From an uncultured Eubacteriales bacterium (GTDB lineage: Bacteria; Bacillota; Clostridia; Lachnospirales; Lachnospiraceae): a stretch of DNA of 16,766 bases. The notes below the pieces were generated by a model, which saw only the letters and a list, made by a program, of their open reading frames with translations, was not told the DNA's origin and did no database searches. The number at the start of each line of letters is the position of its first letter. Position 1 is the first letter of the stretch. Location of the stretch: assembly GCA_900313765.1 (NCBI GenBank), contig OMSN01000058.1, positions 1 to 16,766 on the forward strand. Reading direction: 5' to 3'. The translations under genes and the position numbers were made by a program. Of the stretch, positions 6,658 through 14,019 are shown one piece after another.

Positions 6658-8132
6658 AAGAGCAAACATCGCGTGAATACAGTCTCAAGTCCAGGATCTG
6701 TTATGGCTGTGCGGATATCTACGGCGGCGGCGCATTTGTCATTATCAGTACCTTCTACACGGTCTTCCTGACCAAGGCTATGGGGATGCCGCCTGCCCTG
6801 GCAGGGACGATCCCGCTGATCGGGAAAATATGGGACGCTGTGACAGACCCGATCATGGGAAATATCTGCGACCGGACGAAGTCAAAGTTCGGTGCCAAGC
6901 GTTTCTACCTTCTGGTGGGAAGCGTGGTCAGCGCGCTGACATTCCTTCTCATGTGGGTGAGTGTGGGGGCCGGCAGCTCCACGACTGTGAAGTACCTGTT
7001 CTACATGCTCATGTACATGCTCTTTTCCACGGGCTTTACGATCGTTATGGTGCCCTACAACGGACTTCTTCATGACATGGTTGACGACTACACCATGCGG
7101 AGCAAGTTTACCGGCGTCCGGATGATCTTCTCCACCTTCGGAGCGATCCTGGCAGGACTCGTGCCTACTCTGCTGATCCGCGACAACACGCAGCCGGCGC
7201 CGTACCTGACGGTAGGCATCCTGTTCAGCGTCATTTTCCTGATCGTGATCCTGATCACGTTCTTTGGGACCTGGGAAAAGCAGAAAGAGCCTGTCAAGGT
7301 AGGGTTCGCCCAGAGTTTTATCCATTCTCTGACCGTGTATAAGAGCAGGAGTTTTCGCCTGTTTATCGGCATCTTCCTCTGCGGCCAGGGAGCCGCTGAT
7401 TTTGTGACCGGTCTTGCGGTCTACTATGTGGATGATGTACTCAATGCCTACGGCGGAGGAAGATTCACCTATCTGATGGGCGTGATCCTTCTGTCGCAGT
7501 TTGTCGGTACCATCCTCTTCACGCCGATCATGGCGAAGACATCCAAGAAGGTCCCGCTGCTGGTCGGCTTCCCGATCCGTATCGCGGCAACGCTTGCGCT
7601 TCTTCTGTTCTCACATGAAGGGGCAAGCTTCCCGGTGATCCTGTCCCTGTCCTTCATCATAGGACTGGGCATGGCAGGCTCCTCAACGACGATCTATGCG
7701 ATCCTTGCCGACATGGCGGATGTGGACAGACTGATCACATCCCTCAACCGGCCGGGCATCTGTTCCGCGATGGCCACCTTTGTCCGCAAGATTGCGACAG
7801 GCGTATCCAGCGCAGTGATGGGACTGCTGCTTGCGATGGTGGGATACAGTGAGACGCTTGCCAATGCAGGCCAGAGACAGGCGGCATCGACCCAGCACGG
7901 AATTGCGCTGATCTATATCATTGCACCGGTGATCCTGATGATCCTGGCGATCCTCTTTACCGTATGGTTCCCGATGCAGAAGAAGGAATTCGAGATCATC
8001 AAGAAAGAGATCAGTAGACGGACCGGAGAGGACAGCTCCAGAGCCACGGCTCAGGAGAAGGCAGTATGCGAGAAACTGACAGGGTTTGCGTATGAAGACC
8101 TCTGGAACGAGAAGAACGCACTTTCACTCTGA
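6654..8132 (+). CDS. GPH-family (MelB-like) symporter, probable sulfoquinovose importer
   Basis: This is a twelve-helix cation-coupled sugar transporter of the glycoside-pentoside-hexuronide family within the MFS. The key motif DAVTDPIMGNICDRTKSKFG (residues 61-80) holds Asp61 and Asp65, the positions that bind the coupling cation in MelB, and the loop Asp73-Arg74. A C-terminal cytoplasmic tail of about 45 charged residues follows the last helix. The start is ATG 6654, which overlaps the previous stop (ATGA) and follows GGAGGGG by six bases, so translation is probably coupled to the sulfoquinovosidase. E. coli sulfoquinovose loci use similar GPH carriers (YihO, YihP). From this and the tight linkage I infer import of sulfoquinovose or its glycerol glycoside. 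Substrate choice is not readable from sequence alone. Confidence 0.88.
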   Translation: MKEQTSREYSLKSRICYGCADIYGGGAFVIISTFYTVFLTKAMGMPPALAGTIPLIGKIWDAVTDPIMGNICDRTKSKFGAKRFYLLVGSVVSALTFLLMWVSVGAGSSTTVKYLFYMLMYMLFSTGFTIVMVPYNGLLHDMVDDYTMRSKFTGVRMIFSTFGAILAGLVPTLLIRDNTQPAPYLTVGILFSVIFLIVILITFFGTWEKQKEPVKVGFAQSFIHSLTVYKSRSFRLFIGIFLCGQGAADFVTGLAVYYVDDVLNAYGGGRFTYLMGVILLSQFVGTILFTPIMAKTSKKVPLLVGFPIRIAATLALLLFSHEGASFPVILSLSFIIGLGMAGSSTTIYAILADMADVDRLITSLNRPGICSAMATFVRKIATGVSSAVMGLLLAMVGYSETLANAGQRQAASTQHGIALIYIIAPVILMILAILFTVWFPMQKKEFEIIKKEISRRTGEDSSRATAQEKAVCEKLTGFAYEDLWNEKNALSL

Positions 8133-8163
8133 TCACTGACATCATTCATTTCAGGAGGATAAC

Positions 8164-8742
8164 ATGCAGTACTTTTTAGACAGTGCCAAGCTGGATGAGA
8201 TCGACTACGCTTACCATACATTCGGCATAGACGGCATTACGACCAATCCCAGACATATCATGGATTCCGGGAAGACTTTCCAGGCAGCGGTCACGGATAT
8301 CGCACAGTGGATCCGGAAGGAAGGGCTGGAAGGAGCAGAACGGTTCCCGGTCTCCGTGGAGATCGACCCCTATATTGAAGACGCCCGGGAGATGGTGGCA
8401 GCGGCTGAAAAGATCGCAGCCATCTGCGGAAACTTCGTGATCAAGATTCCCTGCACACCGGACGGGATCGCAGCCGCACGCACGCTGGAGAAGGCCGCTC
8501 ATGAAGACTGCAGACAGTATATCCGCGACATCGTTCAGATCTATAAGAATTACGGCTTCTACGGGAAGACCCGCATCATCTGTGCAGCTGTGAGGACCGG
8601 GAGACAGATTGTCGACTGCGCGGTTGCAGGTGCTGATATTGTCACTGCAGGACTTGCTGTTTACAGGGATACCATGGTTCATCCGTACACACAGCAGGGT
8701 ATGGACATCTTCAGAAATGCGTGGGATAATACTGCGAAATAA
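8164..8742 (+). CDS. sftT: Sulfofructose transaldolase, internally shortened
   Basis: This belongs to the small TalC/FSA transaldolase family. In the sulfo-TAL pathway it splits 6-deoxy-6-sulfofructose into sulfolactaldehyde and a dihydroxyacetone unit, which is passed to glyceraldehyde 3-phosphate. Seen here are Asp6 in MQYFLDSAKL, ITTNP with Asn28, the Schiff-base lysine Lys94 in FVIKIPC, and a normal C-terminal part (IICAAVRTGRQIV, AGADIVTAG). The protein has only 192 residues, whereas relatives have about 212-230. Set against B. subtilis YwjH, about 35 residues are missing between ARTLEK (105-110) and HEDCRQ (113-118). That stretch contains the NVTL strand and the YVSPF-G strand, that is barrel strands 5 and 6 with active-site residues. 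The reading frame is intact. AGGAGG lies five bases before the ATG. It may be inactive as written, or its missing part may be an assembly loss. Confidence 0.82.
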   Translation: MQYFLDSAKLDEIDYAYHTFGIDGITTNPRHIMDSGKTFQAAVTDIAQWIRKEGLEGAERFPVSVEIDPYIEDAREMVAAAEKIAAICGNFVIKIPCTPDGIAAARTLEKAAHEDCRQYIRDIVQIYKNYGFYGKTRIICAAVRTGRQIVDCAVAGADIVTAGLAVYRDTMVHPYTQQGMDIFRNAWDNTAK

Positions 8743-8755
8743 AAAGGAGTGCGGC

Positions 8756-9625
8756 ATGAAGATCGGATTTGTTGGACTCGGCATCATGGGAGAGTCCATG
8801 TGCGAAAATATCATAAAAAAGCATGACGATACAGTATATGTGTATGATGTAGTGCAGGAGAAGACCGACAAACTCGCCGCCCTGGGCGGCGTCCCCTGCG
8901 CCGGCGCCCGGGAAGTGGCGCAGCAGTCTGACGTGTTCATCACCATGGTCCCAAGGTCAGAGCATTCCAGAGCAGTGTACGAAGAGATCCTTCCGGTCCT
9001 GTGCGAAGGAAAGACCTGTATCGATATGAGTACGATCGACCCTTCCGTCTCGGTGGAGATCGCGAAGATGGTCGGCAGAACCGGTGCAGCCTTCATCGAT
9101 GCCCCTGTGGTGAAGAGCAAACCGGCAGCCATCGCAGGCAAGCTGGGAATCTATGTGGGCGGCCCTCAGGAAGTATATGAGAAGATGCGCCCCATCCTTC
9201 TGTACATGGGGGAGAATGTCATCCGCCTCGGAGATAACGGGAAGGGACTTGTGATGAAGATCTGTCACAATGCCCTGGTCTCCCAGATCCAGAATGGCGT
9301 AAATGAAACATCGACCCTTGCCGCCCTCAACGGGATCGATATCCTGACCTATGCACAGGCTATATCCTATGGCGGAGCAGGCAACTGGTACCTGGATTCC
9401 AAGAAGGATGCCCTGGCAAAAGAAGATTACACCACCGCTTTTTCGATCGAGAATGAGCATAAAGACGTTCATCTGTGCAGGAACCTTGCAGATGAGTGCG
9501 GCTTAAGCATGCCCGGCCTGGAGAATGCAGTGCGGGTGTATGACAGAGCAATGGAGATGGGACTGGGCAGGGAAGACTTCTGCGCATCCGTCAAAGTTGT
9601 GCGTGAAGGGGTGGCAGCGAAATGA
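8756..9625 (+). CDS. Sulfolactaldehyde reductase (beta-hydroxyacid dehydrogenase family)
   Basis: This NAD(P)-dependent enzyme should reduce 3-sulfolactaldehyde to 2,3-dihydroxypropanesulfonate, as YihU does in E. coli. It has the Rossmann motif GLGIMG (7-12). Asp31 at the end of the second strand favours NADH over NADPH. It also has the substrate loop STIDPS (92-97) and the catalytic lysine Lys168 in GLVMKICHNAL. The loop that reads DAPVSGG in ordinary 3-hydroxyisobutyrate dehydrogenases reads DAPVVKSKPAA here. YihU has DAPVGRTSANA with a sulfonate-contacting Arg, and Lys120 takes that place. The length of 289 residues is typical. ATG 8756 follows AAAGGAG, 13 bases after the transaldolase stop. 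The stop overlaps the next start (ATGA). No oxidising sulfolactaldehyde dehydrogenase is encoded here, so DHPS is the expected product. Confidence 0.86.
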   Translation: MKIGFVGLGIMGESMCENIIKKHDDTVYVYDVVQEKTDKLAALGGVPCAGAREVAQQSDVFITMVPRSEHSRAVYEEILPVLCEGKTCIDMSTIDPSVSVEIAKMVGRTGAAFIDAPVVKSKPAAIAGKLGIYVGGPQEVYEKMRPILLYMGENVIRLGDNGKGLVMKICHNALVSQIQNGVNETSTLAALNGIDILTYAQAISYGGAGNWYLDSKKDALAKEDYTTAFSIENEHKDVHLCRNLADECGLSMPGLENAVRVYDRAMEMGLGREDFCASVKVVREGVAAK

Positions 9626-10977
9626 AAGAGTTTCAGACGGTTTATCTCCCGATCGGGGTTCCAACATTCCATCTGGAAAGTGCCAGGAAAGAATTCAGAG
9701 ACTGTACTGCGCTCCTGGGCAGGATCTGCAGCGGCACAGATGGCAGCTGCTGTGTGCCGGAGGATATTCTCCTGTCTCTGGAGAGCCTGCATGCGTTCAT
9801 GGATGAACTGGACCCGGATCTGATCATCCTGCAGAATGTGACATTTGCCAATGCAGCTTACGCCCAGGAGGTGCTGCATGCATTTCCGAACGTTCCGGTG
9901 GTCCTCTGGGCACTCAGGGAGCCGGTGATCGATGGCGGAAGACTGCGGCTCAACTCCCTGACCGGCGCCTTCTCGGCAGCCAATACCATCCGGCAGTTCA
10001 GAAAAGAGCCGCTGGAGTTTGTCTTCGGCTCCCCGAAAGAGGAATGCGTTGAGCAAAAGCTGACTGCTGCCGTGAAAGCTGCGAAGCTGCGCAGCGCTCT
10101 CTCGTCGCTGAAACTTGCCGCGGTCGGACATACTCCGCAGGGCTTTGGATTCGGGCGCGCGCTGGATGCGCAGATGCTGGAAACTTTCGGTGTCCGGCTG
10201 GAATCGATCGAGGCAAGGGAACTGATTGCGAAGGCTAAGGAATATACACAGGAGGAGTGCCAGGAGTATCTGGAGGATGCGAAAGCACGGACGGTGGGAC
10301 TTGAGAATACGCCGGAGAGGAACCGCCTGGATTTTGCCAGACTTTACAAGGCTTACGCAGATTATACAAAAGAGAACGGGATCGGCGCTCTGTGTTCGCG
10401 CTGCTGGCCGGATTTCTTCACATCGTTCGGAACTCCGGTCTGCACAGTGCTTGGCATCCTGAACGACCTGGGGGTTGCAGCCAGCTGCGAGGCGGATGCA
10501 TACGGCGCGCTGTCCATGTATATGGGCATGCAGCTGTCAGAACAGCCGGTATTCTTCGGTGATCCGGTATCACTGGATGAAGAAGAGAACTCCATCACCT
10601 TCTGGCACTGCGGAATGGCGCCGTGCTCCCTGGCAAGGCAGGATACAGGAGCTGTCATTGGGGAGCACTGCAACCGGCACATTGGTCCGACACTGGAGTT
10701 TGGCTGCAGACAGGAGAGCTGTGTGACGATCTTCAGAGTGGGAAAGGCTCCGGATGGATCTTTCCGGTTCTTCATTGCCCCGGGAGAAGCAATGGATAAG
10801 GACAAACAGTTCTCCGGAACCTCTGCCGTGGTCCGGACACACGCAAGTGCCCGGGAGATCGTACAGAAAGGTGTCGAGGGAGGCTGGGAGCCCCATTTTG
10901 CTGTCATTTATGCAGATGAGGCGGACAGCCTGGAGATGTTGGGCCACATGCTGGACCTGGAAGTTCTCCGTTTCTGA
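9622..10977 (+). CDS. sftI: Sulfoquinovose isomerase, fucose/arabinose isomerase-like
   Basis: This is a 451-residue protein of the L-fucose/L-arabinose isomerase superfamily. In sulfo-TAL clusters such an enzyme converts sulfoquinovose to 6-deoxy-6-sulfofructose. The N-terminal part (about 1-190) looks like the family's sugar-binding Rossmann-like domains (PDLIILQNVTFANA, VPVVLWALREP). The C-terminal part carries the metal-site pattern CEADAYGAL (Glu290), FFGDPVSLDEEENSITFWHCG (Asp314, His329) and WEPHFAVIYAD (His425). Metal ligands are assigned by family pattern, not by structure. Its ATG overlaps the reductase stop, with AAGGGG about ten bases upstream. Between GH31, transaldolase and reductase genes, sulfoquinovose is by far the likeliest substrate. 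An ordinary aldose isomerase is the alternative. Confidence 0.82.
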   Translation: MKEFQTVYLPIGVPTFHLESARKEFRDCTALLGRICSGTDGSCCVPEDILLSLESLHAFMDELDPDLIILQNVTFANAAYAQEVLHAFPNVPVVLWALREPVIDGGRLRLNSLTGAFSAANTIRQFRKEPLEFVFGSPKEECVEQKLTAAVKAAKLRSALSSLKLAAVGHTPQGFGFGRALDAQMLETFGVRLESIEARELIAKAKEYTQEECQEYLEDAKARTVGLENTPERNRLDFARLYKAYADYTKENGIGALCSRCWPDFFTSFGTPVCTVLGILNDLGVAASCEADAYGALSMYMGMQLSEQPVFFGDPVSLDEEENSITFWHCGMAPCSLARQDTGAVIGEHCNRHIGPTLEFGCRQESCVTIFRVGKAPDGSFRFFIAPGEAMDKDKQFSGTSAVVRTHASAREIVQKGVEGGWEPHFAVIYADEADSLEMLGHMLDLEVLRF

Positions 10978-11041
10978 AGAAGGAGCTGGCTGTGGGATTC
11001 TGCATGTCCCTGCAGCCTGCGTGCAGTCAGGTGCTGACATG

Positions 11042-11050
11042 GGAAGGAGG
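11042..11050 (+). promoter_or_regulatory. Ribosome site that selects a TTG start
   Basis: GGAAGGAGG ends seven bases before TTG 11058. The first in-frame ATG (11073) would be 22 bases away and the in-frame GTG at 10992 has no useful site, so the ROK protein most likely starts at TTG. Confidence 0.75.
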
Positions 11051-11057
11051 ATCTGCC

Positions 11058-12167
11058 TTGAATAAAGCCGGTATGAATATGGAGCGGGTCAGACTGCAGA
11101 ATCGCTCGTTGATCCTGAGGTATATCCTTAACCAGGGCGCTGCTTCCAGAAAAGAGATCGCAGCGGTCACAGGGCTGACGCAGGCAAGTGTGACCCAGAT
11201 CACCACAGCGCTCATAGAGGAAGGCTACCTGAAGGAGGCTGGGACACCGGACGGCAAGGGTGGTCCTGGCAGACGGGAGATCCTGCTGACCCTGGATTCA
11301 GGGAACTTTCTGACTTTTGCGGTCAATGTGGAGCCGGACAGGACGACGGTTGGTCTGTGTGATCTGACCGGGAACGCAGTCACGGGAGATGGCAATATTC
11401 CGCTCAGCACTTATTTTCCGACCCGGAATGATATACCGCCCAAGGAGTTCCTCGACAGTATCTGCAGTGTGTGCAGACAGTTGGAAGAGCAGCTTCCGGA
11501 ATCAAAGCGCAGCAGGATTGAATGTTTCTCTTTTGCAATCACAGGGATCGTGGACAGGGAGAATGGGATCTCCCGTCACGCATACGGGATCTGGGAAGAG
11601 GAAGTGAACGTAAGGTCGATCATCAAGGAAAAGATGGACCTTCCTGTGCTGATCGAGAACAATGTCGATGCCTATTCGATCGCGATATTGCTGCATGGAA
11701 CCGGCAAAAAACACACAGAGATCCTGGTCATCAAATGGGGACCCGGAGTCGGAAGCTCTGTAATCATTGACGGGCAGATCTACCGCGGAAGGCATGAGAA
11801 GACTGCCGAGCTGGGCCACATGATCATGGTTCCGGGCGGCAAGAAGTGTGTATGCGGAAGAAGAGGGTGTCTGGAGACCATCGTGTCCGCACGTGCGCTG
11901 GCATCTTACTCCGAACAGGAGAGACATAAGGCGCTCAATACATTTGCCAGAAGCATCGTCAATGCGGGAACGATCCTTGCGCCGGGCAGGATCGTGCTCT
12001 ACGGCAGTCTGGCGGAAAAGGAAGAATTGAGAACAGAACTGATCCGGGAGTGTGCATCCTATGATCCATCTTTTGGAGAGAAACGCATCCTGTACACGAG
12101 TCTGTCAGACAGAGGAAGGTACATCGGCCCTGCGTCGCTCTATATCATGCACAGGATCCAGTCCTGA
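11058..12167 (+). CDS. ROK-family transcriptional regulator
   Basis: This is a DNA-binding regulator of the ROK (NagC/Mlc/XylR) family, probably controlling this operon in response to sulfoquinovose or a product. From the TTG start it has 369 residues. A winged helix-turn-helix spans about 10-78 (RKEIAAVTGLTQASVTQITT, with the GGPGRR wing). The ROK domain follows, with the structural zinc site His254, Cys264, Cys266, Cys271 (ELGHM, KCVCGRRGCLE). The kinase DxGGT phosphate loop is missing (AVNVEPDRTTV), so it is a regulator, not a sugar kinase. Between CLETIVSARALA and the IVLYG strand it has about 30 fewer residues than NagC or Mlc, perhaps a deletion. It starts 80 bases after the isomerase gene. 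The inverted repeats near 4549-4668 are candidate operators. Confidence 0.87.
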   Translation: MNKAGMNMERVRLQNRSLILRYILNQGAASRKEIAAVTGLTQASVTQITTALIEEGYLKEAGTPDGKGGPGRREILLTLDSGNFLTFAVNVEPDRTTVGLCDLTGNAVTGDGNIPLSTYFPTRNDIPPKEFLDSICSVCRQLEEQLPESKRSRIECFSFAITGIVDRENGISRHAYGIWEEEVNVRSIIKEKMDLPVLIENNVDAYSIAILLHGTGKKHTEILVIKWGPGVGSSVIIDGQIYRGRHEKTAELGHMIMVPGGKKCVCGRRGCLETIVSARALASYSEQERHKALNTFARSIVNAGTILAPGRIVLYGSLAEKEELRTELIRECASYDPSFGEKRILYTSLSDRGRYIGPASLYIMHRIQS

Positions 12168-12179
12168 TGGGAGGGTACT

Positions 12180-13991
12180 ATGAGTTTTTTTGATCTGCTG
12201 ACTCTGTTCGGTGGACTTGCAATGTTTTTGTATGGCATGCGCCTCATGGGAGACGGCCTGAAGGAAGGGGCATCAGGTGCATTAAAGATTGCAATGGAGC
12301 ATGTCACCAACAATCCGGTCAAAGCATTTCTGCTGGGACTGGGTGTGACAGCACTGATCCAGTCATCCACGGCAACCATCGTGATCACTTCCGGTCTGGT
12401 CGCAGCAGGTATCCTTACGCTGCATCAGTCCCTGGGTATTATTGTTGGTGCGAATGTAGGAACGACTGTCACCGGTCAGATCATCCGTCTGCTGGATATG
12501 GATGCCTCCGGCGGATCCTGGCTGCAGATCTTCAAGCCTTCATCACTCGCACCGATCGCGCTCATTATCGGTATCATCCTGATCATGGGAGCGAAGTTCA
12601 AGAATTCGCAGGTCATCGGCAGCATTGCGATCGGATTCGGTATCCTGTTTTCCGGTCTTCTTAACATGACCAGTGCAGTGAGCAGCCTCACACAGACCGG
12701 TGCATTCGAGAAACTTCTGTCCGGACTGGGCGGCAACCCTGTCATCGGTTATGCGACCGGTGCAGGAGTCGCGTTTGTACTGCAGAGTTCCAGTGCCACC
12801 ATCGGTATCCTGCAGGCGTTCTCTGCCTCGGGCATTCTGACGTTCAAGGCGGTATATCCGGTTATCATCGGTGTATATCTGGGAGACTGTGTCACGACTG
12901 CGATCGTATGTTCCATCGGTGCCAAAGTCGATTCGAAACGTGTCGGTATCATCCATATTCTCTACAACCTGTGCAAGAGTATCCTTATATTTGCGGTTGT
13001 CGCAGTTATCTTCAGGATGGGGCTGCTCAACGGTCTGTGGAACAATGCCGTGAATTCCAGTATCATCGCGAATACGAATACGGTGTTTAACCTGGCATGT
13101 GCTGTGGCCCTCTTCCCGCTTCTGAATATGTTTGAGCGGATGAGCCGCAGGATCGTGAAAGATGAGGCGGTTCCGGAGAACAAATATAAAGACAAGCTGG
13201 ATGGACTCAACCCTGCCTTTTTCTCAACGCCTGCCCTGGCACTGAAGAGCTGCTATGACCTGCTTCTGGCTCAGTTTGGAGCAGCCCGCTCCAATGTCCG
13301 GGAATCGATTCAGCTCCTTGAGAAGTTCGATGAGAAGAAGGCAGCTGAGATCAATGAGGAAGAAGAAAATATCGACCTGATGACGGACCATGCAAGCCGC
13401 TATATCGTCCAGCTTCTTCCCCACCTTAGGGGGCAGGACCAGGTGTCCATGCTGGACCAGTATTACAGGGTAGTCTCAGAATTTGAGAGGATAGGAGACG
13501 AAGCGGCGCAGATCACAAAGGCCGCGAAGGATCTTGCCGAGAGAGAGATCAACTTCTCCGATATCGCGCAGAAGGAACTGAGTGTCCTGTTCGGCCTGGT
13601 ATCGAAGATCCTGGATTATACCGATCAGGCATTCCGCAGGCTGGACATTGCCGCCGCGTACCAGATCGAGCCTCTGGAAGAGGTGGCGGATGAACTGGTC
13701 TCCACATTCAAGGTCAACCACCTGAACCGCATGGGAAGCGGAAAATGCAACCTCTATGTGGATGCGGACTTTATGAACATTCTGTCTGCCAGCGAGCGCA
13801 TTGTCAGCGCATGCACCAACATAGGCGAAGCGACCGTCATCCGGATGCGGCCTGAGCTTGCAACCAAGGAGCACAATTACTTCGAATCGCTGCGAGCCGG
13901 TGAAGATGAAGCCTACAATGAAGCATACCGCAGCGCCCATGATGAATACTTCGGCATGCTTCCTCCGGAGTCACTGAACTCCGCAGGCTGA
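12180..13991 (+). CDS. Na/Pi cotransporter family protein with PhoU-like domain
   Basis: This is a membrane protein of the NptA/YjbB (PNaS) family with two inverted-repeat transport halves. These are marked by QSSTAT (61-66) with GANVGTTVT (90-98), and QSSSAT (202-207) with GVYLGDCVTT (231-240). After the last membrane segment (about 300-316) the cytoplasmic part from about 340 to 575 is a helical PhoU-like domain. The 603 residues fit a complete member. GGGAGG precedes ATG 12180, and only 12 bases separate it from the ROK stop, so it is probably the last gene of the operon. Family members move phosphate, outward in the case of YjbB. In this place it might instead serve export of the sulfonate DHPS or phosphate balance, but that is inference. 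A plain phosphate transporter is the safe reading. Confidence 0.9.
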   Translation: MSFFDLLTLFGGLAMFLYGMRLMGDGLKEGASGALKIAMEHVTNNPVKAFLLGLGVTALIQSSTATIVITSGLVAAGILTLHQSLGIIVGANVGTTVTGQIIRLLDMDASGGSWLQIFKPSSLAPIALIIGIILIMGAKFKNSQVIGSIAIGFGILFSGLLNMTSAVSSLTQTGAFEKLLSGLGGNPVIGYATGAGVAFVLQSSSATIGILQAFSASGILTFKAVYPVIIGVYLGDCVTTAIVCSIGAKVDSKRVGIIHILYNLCKSILIFAVVAVIFRMGLLNGLWNNAVNSSIIANTNTVFNLACAVALFPLLNMFERMSRRIVKDEAVPENKYKDKLDGLNPAFFSTPALALKSCYDLLLAQFGAARSNVRESIQLLEKFDEKKAAEINEEEENIDLMTDHASRYIVQLLPHLRGQDQVSMLDQYYRVVSEFERIGDEAAQITKAAKDLAEREINFSDIAQKELSVLFGLVSKILDYTDQAFRRLDIAAAYQIEPLEEVADELVSTFKVNHLNRMGSGKCNLYVDADFMNILSASERIVSACTNIGEATVIRMRPELATKEHNYFESLRAGEDEAYNEAYRSAHDEYFGMLPPESLNSAG

Positions 13992-14019
13992 ATGAATACT
14001 TCAGATGAACTTCTTTAAT

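Noticed and set aside
10992..11057. GTG start giving a longer ROK protein
   Set aside because: The extra residues do not match ROK proteins, and a near-perfect ribosome site stands seven bases before TTG 11058.
13989..14019. Terminator between the sulfoquinovose operon and the kinase gene
   Set aside because: Only a 5-bp stem (CTGAA/TTCAG) without a T-run is present, too weak to call.
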